Numbered from the stretch's first letter, positions 34,993 to 44,078 are shown. The stretch is 64,000 nucleotides of DNA from Streptomyces sp. NBC_00554 (GCF_041431135.1 NZ_CP107799.1:868001-932000), one strand, 5' to 3'. A program made the numbers and translations. Notes: generated by a model from the sequence alone, not told the origin.

Positions 34993-35636
34993 GCAGCAGA
35001 GATCTGATCCTGGGCCGGGTGCGGCGCGCGATCGCGGACGTACCACAGGACGACACGCCGTACGAGCAGGCGGTTGCCCGGGACTATCTGCGTGAGCACG
35101 GTGCCCGGAGTGTCGCGGAGACGGTGGATCTGCTCGCGGAGAATCTGGCGGATTACCGGGCTCTCGTGCACCGGACGGACACGGAGGAGCTGCCGGATCT
35201 GATCATGAGGCTGCTCGCGCAGCGGGGCCCGCAGTACGTACTCGTGCCGCCGTGGTTGCCGCCCGAGTGGATGTCGGCCGCCGATCCCACCCGAGTACAC
35301 GACCGTGGAGTGAGCACCCCTCAGGAGCTGGACAAGGTGGAGAGCGTCGTCACCGGTTGCGCGCTCGCCATCGCCGAGACCGGCACCATCGTCCTCGACG
35401 GCTCCCCCGACCAGGGCCGCCGCCGCATCACCCTGGTCCCCGACCACCACATCTGCGTCGTACGGGTCCCGGACCAGGTCGTCTCCTCGGTCCCCCAGGC
35501 CCTGGAACGCCTCGACCCGGCACGCCCGCTGACCTGGATCTCCGGCCCGTCCGCGACCAGCGACATCGAACTCGACCGGGTCGAGGGGGTGCACGGGCCG
35601 CGCACCCTCGAGGTGGTGCTGGTGAGCGGAGAGTGA
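34989..35636 (+). CDS. lutC: L-lactate utilisation protein C (LUD domain)
   Basis: A 215-residue LUD-domain protein and third part of the lactate-oxidising complex. The marks are the N-terminal 'SSRDLILGRVRRAIAD' and the 'ALAIAETGTIVLDGSPDQGRRRITLVPDHHICVV' core. It starts at GTG 34989 overlapping the lutB stop. The following gene begins 22 bp downstream and could be read through, but it belongs to another system. Confidence 0.93.
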   Translation: MSSRDLILGRVRRAIADVPQDDTPYEQAVARDYLREHGARSVAETVDLLAENLADYRALVHRTDTEELPDLIMRLLAQRGPQYVLVPPWLPPEWMSAADPTRVHDRGVSTPQELDKVESVVTGCALAIAETGTIVLDGSPDQGRRRITLVPDHHICVVRVPDQVVSSVPQALERLDPARPLTWISGPSATSDIELDRVEGVHGPRTLEVVLVSGE

Positions 35637-35658
35637 CCGGCGCGGTTAGCGTGAGGGA

Positions 35659-36844
35659 ATGATCCGGTTCGAACAGGTCACCAAGCGGTATCCGGACGGT
35701 ACGACCGCCGTGGACGGCCTCTCCTTCGAGGTCGCCGAGGGTGAACTCGTCACGCTCGTCGGCCCGTCCGGCTGCGGCAAGACGACGACCATGATGATGG
35801 TCAACCGCCTCATCGAGCCGACGTCCGGACAGATCTTCGTGAACGACGAGGACATCGCCAAGGTCGACCCCGTGCGGCTGCGGCGCCGGATCGGATACGT
35901 AATCCAGCAGGTCGGCCTCTTCCCGCACCGGACGATCCTCGACAACACGGCGACCGTGCCGTCGCTCGTCGGCTGGAAGAAGGCGAAGGCGCGGGCGCGC
36001 GCCGCCGAGCTGCTCGATCTGGTGGGTCTGGACCCGAAGACGTACGGAGCGCGCTATCCGGACCAGCTGTCGGGCGGTCAGCGCTGGGGGTCCCCCCAGG
36101 CCCTTAAGGCACTGGGGGAGGGTCGGCGTGGCGCGGGCGCTGGCCGCCGACCCGCCGGTGCTGCTCATGGACGAGCCGTTCGGGGCGGTCGACCCGGTGG
36201 TGCGGGAACAGTTGCAGGACGAGTTCCTGCGGATGCAGCAGACCGTGCGCAAAACAGTGCTGCTGGTCACGCACGACATCGAGGAAGCCGTGCGGCTCGG
36301 CGACCGGATCGCGGTCTACGGGCAGGGGCGCATCGAGCAGTTCGACACGCCCGGCGCGGTCCTCGGCACGCCCGCCACGCCGTACGTCGCCGAGTTCGTG
36401 GGCGCCGACCGCGGACTGAAACGGCTTTCGGTGACGGAGATCGAGCCGAGCGACCTCGAACAGCCGCCGATCGCCCGGCTCGACGAGCCCGCCGAGCAGG
36501 CGGCGGCCCGGATGCGGACGGAGGGCGCGCGCTGGGCCGTGGTCCTGGACGCCGAGGGTGATCTGCACGGCTGGGTCGGCGTCGACGAACTCGGGGCGGG
36601 CGGCTCCGTCCGCGACCTCGCCCACCGGATGAACTCCTGGGTGGCCGTGGGCGCCCCGCTGAAGCAGGCCTTCGGCGTGATGCTCCAGCACGACGCGGGC
36701 TGGGTCGCCGTACTGGACGGGGCGCGCTTCCTCGGCGTACTGACCCCGGCGAAGCTGCACGAGGCACTGCGCCGGTCGGTGGACGCGGACGCGCTGGGCG
36801 TGCCGCGGGGGCAGGTGGAGTTCGATTCGGTGGCCGATGCCTAG
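35659..36844 (+). pseudogene. Osmoprotectant-type ABC ATPase (OpuCA/ProV-like), frameshifted by inserted repeat
   Basis: The first frame (35659-36084) encodes Walker A GPSGCGKTT, the Q-loop and the signature LSGGQR. At 36085 a GC palindromic element interrupts the gene. The protein continues in the next frame from 36119 (RVGVARALAADP, then Walker B LLMDEP, switch LVTHD and two CBS-like domains to 36844). In an intact family member only one residue (Q) would stand between the two parts, so the net insertion is 31 bases. If left in frame 1, translation runs to 36561 as unrelated sequence. A GTG at 36128 could start the second half. The system's permeases and binding protein are encoded further on in the opposite direction. 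Probably inactive unless frameshifting or split expression occurs. Confidence 0.88.
36085..36118. repeat. GC-rich palindromic mini-repeat inserted in an ABC ATPase gene
   Basis: It begins with TGGGGG-TC-CCCCCA (36085-36098), a perfect palindrome, and ends in CTGGGGG. The CCCCCAG and CTGGGGG segments (36093-36099 and 36112-36118) can pair around a 12-base loop. The form is like short dispersed repeats seen in Streptomyces genomes. No other copy is seen in this window. Its size (about 34 bases in place of 3) explains the frameshift. Confidence 0.75.
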
Positions 36845-36869
36845 GGCCTGTCCGCCGGACAGGCCCTAG
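36841..36869. terminator. Bidirectional terminator palindrome containing both stop codons
   Basis: CTAGGGCCTGTCCG (36841-36854) and its exact complement (36856-36869) are separated by one base. The TAG stop of the rightward ATPase gene is in the left arm and the TAG stop of the leftward membrane-protein gene is in the right arm. A long GC hairpin between convergent genes is typical of Streptomyces terminators. Confidence 0.8.
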
Positions 36870-37813
36870 CCGCGTGACTGTCGTGTCGAAACCTCACGTC
36901 CGACCAGTCCGTAGGCCCACCGTTCGTTGAAGCCCGCCAGGAAACCCACGGCGCCCCAGAATCCCCAGAAAACGGTGCCGCTCTCCGTGGAATCCGAAGA
37001 ACAGACGTCAGCGGCAGCAGCGGGAATCTCGATCGCGGCGACGAGACCGGAGCTGAGCAGCAAGTAGACGGCGATCGCAAGCAGCCAGCCGAGGAAGATC
37101 CGGTGGACACCGCCGCGCCGCATGCTCCGGGACCGCTGGCCGGGCACGACAACCGCTCTCCCGCCGTTGGCCGGTCGCCGCGTCAGCCCGTCGCCGCTGT
37201 TGCGCAGCCGGGTCAGAACGCTGAGCACCGCCCCGAACGCTCCGGCGCCCCCGCACACGAAAGCACCGAGCAGGCTCCACCGGTCGGTGCAGTTCAACGA
37301 GACATCGCAGAGACCGAGCAGCTTCTCCCCTGCCACCAACGGCACGAACAGCAGGAACACACCGGCGATGAATCCGATGTTGAGACCGCGGTTGACGGCC
37401 AGCTCGCCGTCCTGGTCGATGCGGACCCGGATGCGAAGGATCTCCCGCTCCAGATAGGCGGCCAGGTACTTGTCGGGCTGCGGATCGCCCAGCCGCTGAT
37501 CGCGCAGGACGTTGCTCAGCACGTGGTGAAGCGTGGTCTTCAGCGACTCCCTGGTCTTCTCCTCGAAAGCTCGCTGCGAGTCGCCGTAGAGCAACTGCAG
37601 TTCCAATTGCTGCTCCGGATACGCGACACCGAACTGCCTGTACGCGTCGTGGAATTCGGACCCCACCAAGTCCATCAGCCCTTGGGGCTTGAGATCGGTG
37701 GTCGCCCCTTCGACCGTCTCACACACTTTCTGCCACCGAGACCGGTGGACTTCCCCGTTGTCCCCCATGAAATACGTGTACCGGCGCCCGCCCCGGGCGG
37801 ATACCCACCCCAC
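36866..37813 (-). CDS. Membrane protein of unknown function
   Basis: Up to 315 residues. The N-terminal half is soluble and helical ('HDAYRQFGVAYPEQQLELQLLYGDSQRAFEEKTRESL'). Four hydrophobic segments follow (about 150-170, 185-205, 245-270 and 285-300), the last reading 'GFWGAVGFLAGFNERW', a pattern seen in several uncharacterised actinobacterial proteins. A GTG at 37813 with GGAG close by or an ATG at 37768 could be the start. It lies between the two halves of the osmoprotectant system but no link is shown. Confidence 0.7.
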   Translation of the reverse strand: MGWVSARGGRRYTYFMGDNGEVHRSRWQKVCETVEGATTDLKPQGLMDLVGSEFHDAYRQFGVAYPEQQLELQLLYGDSQRAFEEKTRESLKTTLHHVLSNVLRDQRLGDPQPDKYLAAYLEREILRIRVRIDQDGELAVNRGLNIGFIAGVFLLFVPLVAGEKLLGLCDVSLNCTDRWSLLGAFVCGGAGAFGAVLSVLTRLRNSGDGLTRRPANGGRAVVVPGQRSRSMRRGGVHRIFLGWLLAIAVYLLLSSGLVAAIEIPAAAADVCSSDSTESGTVFWGFWGAVGFLAGFNERWAYGLVGREVSTRQSRG

Positions 37814-37846
37814 CGCTCCAGTCCGGTAACCGACGTCACGGTCCTG

Positions 37847-38821
37847 TCACTTCAGCAGGCCCTTCTCCTTCAGATAGGTCCGCGCCACGTCCTCCGGCAG
37901 CCGACGCCAGCTGTCCACCTGTTCGTTCATGGACGCCAAGTCGGCAGTCGTGAGTACGTCGTTGAGTTCACCGAGCGCCTTGGTGACGCCTTCGCTGCCC
38001 GCACGGGAGCGGTTGACGACGGGCACGATGTAGTCGGCGTTCTGCAGGTGTTTGTCGTCCGCGAGCAGGACGAGCCCGAACTCTCCCAGGGTCGCGTCCG
38101 TCGTGGTGGTCAGCACCATCTGGTCCTGGCCGTTCTGTACGGCGAGCTTGGCCTGTGTGGTGCCGACGCCCTTCGGGTCGACTGCGGTGATGTCGATGCC
38201 GTAGGTCTTCTTCAACCCCGCTTCGCAGTACGGCCGTTGCACGCACTCGTCACCCGCCGCGAGCCGCACCTCCAGTCCCGACTTCCCGAGGTCGCTGAGC
38301 GTCTTGAGGTGGTGCTGAGCGGCGTACGCCTCGGTCACCGCGAAGGCGTTCTGGTCGACGGCCCTGCCCGCGTCGAGGACGGTGAGACCGCGTGGCGTGG
38401 CCAGCTTGCGCAGGGCGGCCATCGTGGCGTCGAGGTCGGGCGAGCCGACGGGCGGTGCGTCGGCGCCGTTGGTCTTGGCGTTCAGCCAGTCGGCGAAGGT
38501 GGCCGCGTATTCGGCGACGACGTCGATCTGGCCCGATTCCAGGGCGGGTTCGTACAGTTCGCGGTTGGCGACGGTGAGCATCGACGTCTGGTAGCCGGCC
38601 TGGTTCAGGAGCAGCGCGTACATCTGGGCGAGCAGGTCGCTCTCGGTGAATCCGGCCGAGCCGATGGTCAGGTGTTTGCTGTCGCCGGGCGGGGCGGTGA
38701 CCGCGCCCTGGTTCTCCAGGGACGGCCCGGTGGTGCAGCCGCTCAGCAGGACCAGCGTCGCCAGTGCGACGCGGCGGCGGCGAGGCGCGCGTGGTGGCCT
38801 CGGTGATCGCGTACGTCTCAT
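37847..38821 (-). CDS. Osmoprotectant/glycine-betaine-type substrate-binding lipoprotein
   Basis: A 324-residue lipoprotein with an Arg-rich N terminus and lipobox LLSGC (about residue 28). The OpuAC-type domain begins 'KHLTIGSAGFTESDLLAQMYALLLNQAGYQTSM'; 'VVAEYAATFADWL' and 'DQMVLTTTTDATLGEFGLVLLADDK' are family stretches. It binds betaine, choline or a related compatible solute for the two permeases. Start overlaps the stop of the permease gene (ATGA). Its matching ATPase gene, on the other strand 1 kb away, is disrupted. Confidence 0.9.
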   Translation of the reverse strand: MRRTRSPRPPRAPRRRRVALATLVLLSGCTTGPSLENQGAVTAPPGDSKHLTIGSAGFTESDLLAQMYALLLNQAGYQTSMLTVANRELYEPALESGQIDVVAEYAATFADWLNAKTNGADAPPVGSPDLDATMAALRKLATPRGLTVLDAGRAVDQNAFAVTEAYAAQHHLKTLSDLGKSGLEVRLAAGDECVQRPYCEAGLKKTYGIDITAVDPKGVGTTQAKLAVQNGQDQMVLTTTTDATLGEFGLVLLADDKHLQNADYIVPVVNRSRAGSEGVTKALGELNDVLTTADLASMNEQVDSWRRLPEDVARTYLKEKGLLK

Positions 38822-39489
38822 CGCGAACCCCTCGCCCAGCTCGGCGCCAGCCGCTCCGCGACCTCGAAGATCCCCTCGACGATCAGCGCGAACACGGCAA
38901 CCAGGACGGCACCGGCGACGACCTGGGGCGTGCTCGCCAGATTGAAGCCGGCGGTGATGATCCGGCCGAGCCCGCCGCCGCCCGCGAGCGCGGCGATGGT
39001 GGCGGTCGCGACGAGCTGCACCGCGGCGATCCGGACCCCGTTCATCACCATCGGAAGTGCGAGGGGCAGTTCCACGCGGAACAGCATCTGCCGCCCGGTC
39101 ATCCCCATACCGCGCGCGGCCCGCACCACGCTGCGGTCGACCTCGCGCATCCCCACGTACGCGTTGGTGAGCAGCGGCGGTACGGCGAACAGCACGAGGG
39201 CGACGACGGTGGGGCCCTCGCCCCAGTTCCCGATCGGCGTGAGGAGGAGGAGCACCAGCACGGCGAAGGTGGGGACGGCGCGGCCGACGTTGGAGATGTT
39301 GACGGCGAGTGCGCCGCCCTTGCCGAGATGGCCGAGGACGAGGGCGATGGGCAGCGCGATCAGGCAGCTGATGACCAGGCAGACGACGGTCAGGACGAGA
39401 TGCTGGGCGAGCCGGTGCCAGATGCCGTCGGAGCCGGACCAGTTCGCGGAGTCGGTGAGCCAGTCCCAGGCGTCGGTCAGCGTGTTCAT
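38818..39489 (-). CDS. Osmoprotectant ABC permease
   Basis: A 223-residue BPD_transp_1 permease with about five membrane segments and the EAA-type loop 'GMGMTGRQMLFRVELPLALPMVMNGVRIA'. The ATG at 39489 overlaps the preceding permease's stop, so the three genes are co-translated. Part of an OpuC-like importer for compatible solutes. Confidence 0.9.
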   Translation of the reverse strand: MNTLTDAWDWLTDSANWSGSDGIWHRLAQHLVLTVVCLVISCLIALPIALVLGHLGKGGALAVNISNVGRAVPTFAVLVLLLLTPIGNWGEGPTVVALVLFAVPPLLTNAYVGMREVDRSVVRAARGMGMTGRQMLFRVELPLALPMVMNGVRIAAVQLVATATIAALAGGGGLGRIITAGFNLASTPQVVAGAVLVAVFALIVEGIFEVAERLAPSWARGSR

Positions 39490-40166
39490 CCGCGGGCCGC
39501 CCTTGTCCAGGGGGTGATGAGCCACTGCACGCCGAGGAGCAGCAGATCGGCGGCGACCGCGATGATGACGCACAGCACGGACGCGGTGAGGACCTGGGCC
39601 TTGAAGTAGGTGTTCATGCCGGCGTAGATGAGGTTGCCAAGTCCTCCGAAGCCGACGATCGCGCCGACCGTCACCAGGGACACGGCCGAGACCATGGCGA
39701 TCCGGAGGCCGGCCATGGCGGCGGGCAGGGCCAGCGGGAGTTCCACGGTGAGCAGGAGGCGGATGGGCCCGTAGCCCATGCCGCGCGCGGCCTGCCGGGT
39801 CTCTTCGGGGACCGCGCGCAGTCCGGCGAGGATGTTGCGGACGAGCAGGGTCAGCGAGTAGAGGACGAGGCCCGCGACGACCAGGGCCGCCGAGAGCCCG
39901 TACACCGGCAGGAGCAGCGAGAACATCGCCAGCGACGGAATCGTGTAGAGGATCGTCGTCACGGCGAGGACCGGCCCCGCGGCCCAGCCCCAGCGGCGTA
40001 CGAGGACGGCCAGCGGGACCGCGACGACGACGGCGATGAGTACCGCGATGGAGGTCAGCTGGAGGTGCTGGACCACCGCGTCGAGGAGGATCTGACTGCG
40101 GGTGCTCAGATACTCCCCGCAGATCCACTCGTTGCGCGCGAGGCAGTCGTCCGGGGGCGCGGTCAC
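39486..40166 (-). CDS. Osmoprotectant ABC permease
   Basis: A 226-residue paralogous permease with the EAA loop 'GMGYGPIRLLLTVELPLALPAAMAGLRIAMVSAV'. The start is placed at GTG 40166, where the family's usual 'LARNEWICGEYLS' N terminus follows; the frame is open 24 codons further upstream. It is first in the leftward operon of permease, permease and binding protein. The 167-bp gap upstream holds divergent promoters that I could not assign with confidence. Confidence 0.87.
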   Translation of the reverse strand: MTAPPDDCLARNEWICGEYLSTRSQILLDAVVQHLQLTSIAVLIAVVVAVPLAVLVRRWGWAAGPVLAVTTILYTIPSLAMFSLLLPVYGLSAALVVAGLVLYSLTLLVRNILAGLRAVPEETRQAARGMGYGPIRLLLTVELPLALPAAMAGLRIAMVSAVSLVTVGAIVGFGGLGNLIYAGMNTYFKAQVLTASVLCVIIAVAADLLLLGVQWLITPWTRAARG

Positions 40167-40333
40167 CTGTCCATTGCACCTGTCCCGTAGGCGGGTCGGC
40201 GCGTTCTGGTGGCCCGTACGGGGTGTCGCTGAGTACACCCCCGGATACGGGTTCTGCGCCCAATGTGGCCGGGCTCGGCCCTCCGTAGCGTCGTTGGCGA
40301 GGCACAGGGCGTGCCGGACGGAGAGTGATGACG

Positions 40334-41119
40334 ATGTTTCGCCGCACCGCGCGACGTACGAACGACTCGGGACCCGCCTCGGAGGCTCTGCGACTGGTCA
40401 AGGTCACCAAGACCTATGGAGCCGAGGAGAATGCGGTGACCGCTTTGGACGGGGTGACGCTCGCGCTGGCGCGTGGCACCTTCACCGCGGTCATGGGGCC
40501 CTCGGGGTCCGGCAAGTCCACGCTGCTGCAGTGCGCGGCCGGGCTCGACCGGCCCGACTCCGGCATCGTGATGGTCGACGGCGCCGAGATGACAGGTGGC
40601 AGTGAGGCCGAGCTCACGAGGTTCCGGCGGCGTCGGATCGGTTTCGTCTTCCAGCAGTACAACCTGCTGCCCACGCTGACCGTCGCCCAGAACACGGTGC
40701 TGCCGCTGAAACTCGCCGGGCGACGCGTCGACCGTGTCCGGGCGCAGGAGACCCTGACGGCCGTCGGTCTCGGCGACCGGCTCGGGCATCTGCCCGACCA
40801 GCTCTCCGGGGGCCAGCGGCAGCGCGTGGCGATCGCCCGTGCACTGGTCACAGAGCCCCGGGTGATCTTCGCGGACGAGCCGACCGGGGCGCTGGACACC
40901 CGTAGCGCGCGGGATGTGCTGCGGCTGCTTCAGGAGGCGGTACGGGTGCACGGCAGGACCGTCGTCATGGTGACGCACGATCCGGTCGCCGCCTCGTACG
41001 CCGACTCCGTCGTGTTCCTCGCGGACGGGCGGCTGGCGGGCGGGATGCAGGCGCCGACGGCCGATGCGGTGGCCGAGCGTCTTGCGCACCTGGGTGACGA
41101 CACCACGGTGGGGGTGTGA
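40334..41119 (+). CDS. ABC transporter ATP-binding protein (MacB/LolD-type)
   Basis: A 261-residue ATPase with Walker [10 protein letters not shown], '[17 protein letters not shown]' Q-loop, signature '[15 protein letters not shown]', Walker B '[12 protein letters not shown]' and switch 'VMVTHDP', the standard MacB-type set. The ATG at 40334 has GGAGAG 8 bases before it; two earlier in-frame starts are too near. Together with the FtsX-like permease encoded 3 bp downstream it forms an exporter or mechanotransmission complex, often for antimicrobial peptides or lipoproteins. Confidence 0.92.
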   Translation: MFRRTARRTNDSGPASEALRLVKVTKTYGAEENAVTALDGVTLALARGTFTAVMGPSGSGKSTLLQCAAGLDRPDSGIVMVDGAEMTGGSEAELTRFRRRRIGFVFQQYNLLPTLTVAQNTVLPLKLAGRRVDRVRAQETLTAVGLGDRLGHLPDQLSGGQRQRVAIARALVTEPRVIFADEPTGALDTRSARDVLRLLQEAVRVHGRTVVMVTHDPVAASYADSVVFLADGRLAGGMQAPTADAVAERLAHLGDDTTVGV

Positions 41120-41122
41120 GCC

Positions 41123-42433
41123 ATGTTCGCTCTGGCCTTGCGTTCCATCCGGCAGCGCCCCGGGCGCTTCACGTCGACGCTGCTGTCCGCCTTCCTGGGC
41201 GCGGCGATCATCATGACCTTCAACGCGATGCACGACACGGCCGGGCAGCCGGGCGTCGACTCCGTGAGCGCGGAGTCGCTTACCACCTCGGCGAGCGTCG
41301 TCGGCGGTTACGGTTCCCTCCTTGTGTTCTTCGCGGTCGCCTCGACGCTGACGGTCAATGTCCGTCAACGCGCCGATGAGATCGAGCTGTTGCGGTGCTC
41401 GGGGGCGACTCCGGCGCAGATCAAGCGGATGGTGGTCGGCGAGTCGGTGGTGGTCGCCCTGGTGGGCGCGGTGCTGGCGATCGGTCCGGCGATGCTCGGC
41501 GGCATGGCCCTGCTTGACGTGTTCCAGGACAGCGGTCAGGTCGCCCGGTCCGTGGACTACTCGTTCGGTTCCGTCGCGCTCATGTCGGGCCTATGGATCA
41601 CGGTGCTCGCGGCGGCGGGCGCGGCGTTCCTCGCGGTGCGGCGGGCGACGCACCGGCGTCAACCGCGGGGCGGCGTACGGAAGTTCTTCGCATACGCGGC
41701 ACTGGCCGTCGGTGGCGTCGCGGTCTGCTCGACCTTCGGGTTCTCCGCGACGGACGCCGCGCTGATGGCGCCTGCCGCGTACGGGGCGATCCTGCTGTCC
41801 GTGGGGTTCGCGCTGCTCTCGCCGCGGCTGCTGAAAGGCCTGCTCGACCGGCTCGCGCTGACGAGCCCCAGCGGCTACCTCGCCGTACGGAACCTGCGCC
41901 GCCGGGCCGTCGAACTGTCCGGGGTCCTGATGCCGCTGATCCTCTTCACCGGCATGGCGACGGCGACGCTCTACATGCAGGCGGTCGAGAGCGACGCGAT
42001 CGAGGCCTCGGGCGTCCCGAAGTCCATCGACGCGAAGAACCTCGAAACGCTCAGCCTCGTGGTCGTCGGCATCATCGTGGTCTTCTCCTGCATCATGCTG
42101 GTCAACTCCCTGTACGCGGCGACGACTTATCGCAGCCGGGAGTTCGGCCAGCAGCGGCTGGCCGGTGCGACGCCGGGCCAGGTGCTCGCAATGATCGGCG
42201 TCGAGGGCCTTGTCGTGACGGTCACCGGTGTCCTCCTCGGCACCGTGGCCGCACTCGCCGGACTCATCCCCTTCACCATCGTCCGCACGGACGCGACCTG
42301 GCCGGACCAGGGCCTCGGCATCTGGTTCACCATCGTCGCGGTCGCGGCGACGGTCACGCTGGGGACCAGCCTGTTCACGGCCCGGCGGACCTTGCGCACG
42401 CCTGCGGTGGCGGCGGTGACGATGGCCGCGTGA
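41123..42433 (+). CDS. FtsX-like ABC permease
   Basis: A 436-residue membrane protein with two FtsX-like domains. The first pair of loops 'VNVRQRADEIELLRCSGATPAQIKRMVVGESVVVALVGAVLAIG' and the last 'YRSREFGQQRLAGATPGQVLAMIGVEGLVVTVTGVLLG' are the typical FtsX signatures. About eight membrane segments. Partner of the ATPase just upstream. Confidence 0.92.
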   Translation: MFALALRSIRQRPGRFTSTLLSAFLGAAIIMTFNAMHDTAGQPGVDSVSAESLTTSASVVGGYGSLLVFFAVASTLTVNVRQRADEIELLRCSGATPAQIKRMVVGESVVVALVGAVLAIGPAMLGGMALLDVFQDSGQVARSVDYSFGSVALMSGLWITVLAAAGAAFLAVRRATHRRQPRGGVRKFFAYAALAVGGVAVCSTFGFSATDAALMAPAAYGAILLSVGFALLSPRLLKGLLDRLALTSPSGYLAVRNLRRRAVELSGVLMPLILFTGMATATLYMQAVESDAIEASGVPKSIDAKNLETLSLVVVGIIVVFSCIMLVNSLYAATTYRSREFGQQRLAGATPGQVLAMIGVEGLVVTVTGVLLGTVAALAGLIPFTIVRTDATWPDQGLGIWFTIVAVAATVTLGTSLFTARRTLRTPAVAAVTMAA

Positions 42434-42813
42434 CCACGGAGTACGGGGGCGGCCGGGCCTATTCGCCCGGCCGCCCTCATGTGCTGGGCCTCATCGGTGC
42501 AAACCTGCTCACACAGCTTGGCGATCCGGGCATGGCTGAGAGCTATGGTGGGCAGAGACGTCCCAGACCCTGGCGGCATGTTGTTGCTGAGCACAGATTG
42601 CTGCAGGGTACGGACTCTTCGTCCGGTGACCCGGCGCATTGCCCTGGAGGGAACCGGGCCGGTCTCGTGTCCGGCACAGAGACTGCCGGACCGGCCACCG
42701 CTCCGCCTCCGCCGAACGTACGCCCGACCGTACCGAGCGCGTGCCAAGAGGGGCCGGGAGCCCGGCTCAACCACTGACTTCGCTGCCCGGACGGTCTCCT
42801 GAACCGAGGCGTC
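42434..42813. other. Intergenic region, no convincing gene
   Basis: 380 bp between the FtsX permease and the STAS gene. A frame open at 42479-42802 has no family resemblance and lacks a ribosome site. The last 16 bases hold CCTGAACCGAGGCG, shared with the leader of the acetyltransferase gene at 44931-44944. I see no terminator with a clear stem, and no identified promoter. Confidence 0.5.
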
Positions 42814-43242
42814 ATGCCCCTGCCCCAGTTGAATGTCTACCGGCACGACAGCAAGAAACGGGCACTGATCACCCTCACCGGTGAGATCGACCTGCAGTCG
42901 GCGCCTCTGGTACGCGAGGCGTTGGAGCGGTGCCTGCGTGACGGCGTCCGCACCATCGACGTCGACCTCACCCCTGTCACCTTCTGCGACTGCAGCGGTC
43001 TGAACACCTTCATCGAGGCCTCGCAACGGACCGCCGAGGTCGGCGGGTCCCTCCAACTCCACTACCCGCCCTACACACTGGCACTACTCGTGGAGCTCAC
43101 CGGCACGGGCTTCCTGCTCGCCGGCCTTCCGCCCGTCCAAGGAGAGTCACCTCTCACTCCCGCCCCCACCGCGACCGACCCGGCCCCGGGGCCCTTGGCC
43201 TGCTCCGAGGCACACCGGAGCGAGCTGGTGCGGCCCGGCTGA
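42814..43242 (+). CDS. STAS-domain anti-sigma-factor antagonist
   Basis: A 142-residue protein. The STAS domain (about residues 5-100) has 'LITLTGEIDLQSAPLVREAL' and the phosphorylation loop 'VTFCDCSGLNTFIEA', whose serine would be modified by an anti-sigma kinase. The C-terminal 40 residues are a Pro/Ala-rich tail. It likely frees a SigB-type stress sigma factor by partner switching. It overlaps the next gene by one base (TGATG), and no kinase gene is adjacent; the SpoIIE/HATPase protein at 53749-55890 could be a partner. Confidence 0.9.
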   Translation: MPLPQLNVYRHDSKKRALITLTGEIDLQSAPLVREALERCLRDGVRTIDVDLTPVTFCDCSGLNTFIEASQRTAEVGGSLQLHYPPYTLALLVELTGTGFLLAGLPPVQGESPLTPAPTATDPAPGPLACSEAHRSELVRPG

Positions 43243-43997
43243 TGCCCGGCAACCGTTCGGCCCGTATCCAACTGCTGGTCGCCGAGCAGGCGGCCCTGCG
43301 CGGTACCCGGGTCGGTGTGGTGGATGTCTGCACCGCCGCGGTGGTCGCGCTGCCGGTCGGCGGGGCCGGGCTGTCGGCGATGTCCAGGACCGCGGCGAGC
43401 CATCCGTTGTGCAGCACCGACGACATCAGCGAGCAACTGGAGGAGCTGCAGCTCACGCTGGGCGAGGGGCCCTGCGTGGACGCCTTCACCCACGGCTCGG
43501 CCGTCCTGACGTCCGATCTGCGCACGGGTCAACTGCAGGACCGCTGGCCCGTGTTCGTTGATGCGGCCCTGGCCGCCGGAGCACTCGCCGTCTTCGCGCT
43601 GCCTCTTCAAGTGGGGGCGATCAGCCCCGGAGTGCTGGACCTGTACGCCCACGTTCCGGTGCGGTTGAGCCCGGAGGAGCTGGCCGACGCGCTGGCGTTC
43701 GCCGATCTCGCGACTCTGGTGCTGCTCGACTCCCGGATCGACGAGACGGGCGGGCCACGCCGTGGAGGCAGGGAGGACCTGGGTGCGTACCGGGCGGAGA
43801 TCGACCAGGCCACCGGGATGCTCACCGTCCAGCTCGGCGTCGGCATCGAAGAAGCCTTCGTCCGCCTCCGCGCGCACGCCTACGCCCACGAACGCCGGCT
43901 TGCCGACGTGGCCGCCGACCTGGTGGCCCGTCGCCTCCGCTTCTCCCCCGGCGCGGACCCGGTTCAGGACGACGACGACATCTACGACGGCACTTGA
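43242..43997 (+). CDS. GAF and ANTAR domain protein
   Basis: A 251-residue protein. A GAF domain covers about residues 15-160 ('LQLTLGEGPCVDAFTHGSAVLTSDLR'). An ANTAR RNA-binding domain covers about 178-235 ('IDQATGMLTVQLGVGIEEAFVRLRAHAYAHERRLADVAADLVARRL'). ANTAR proteins bind paired hairpins in leader RNA and allow readthrough of terminators. A one-base overlap couples it to the STAS gene. No ligand is known. Confidence 0.92.
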   Translation: MPGNRSARIQLLVAEQAALRGTRVGVVDVCTAAVVALPVGGAGLSAMSRTAASHPLCSTDDISEQLEELQLTLGEGPCVDAFTHGSAVLTSDLRTGQLQDRWPVFVDAALAAGALAVFALPLQVGAISPGVLDLYAHVPVRLSPEELADALAFADLATLVLLDSRIDETGGPRRGGREDLGAYRAEIDQATGMLTVQLGVGIEEAFVRLRAHAYAHERRLADVAADLVARRLRFSPGADPVQDDDDIYDGT

Positions 43998-44078
43998 CGC
44001 CCTCACCCGCTCAGCCGGACCGAATGCGCACTTCCCGCCCCGTCCCGGCAGGAATAGTCTCACCAGAGGGTGCCCACG

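Noticed and set aside
33169..35046. Long minus-strand open frame opposite lutABC
   Set aside because: It is a GC-bias shadow of genes with certain identity.
36128..36844. Second half of the ABC ATPase as an independent gene
   Set aside because: It starts in the middle of the conserved signature helix and lacks Walker A, so it is the continuation of one broken gene; independent translation remains only a possibility.
42479..42802. Open frame of about 107 codons between the FtsX and STAS genes
   Set aside because: No ribosome site, no hydrophobic or domain pattern, and Arg/Pro-rich composition typical of chance frames in GC-rich DNA.
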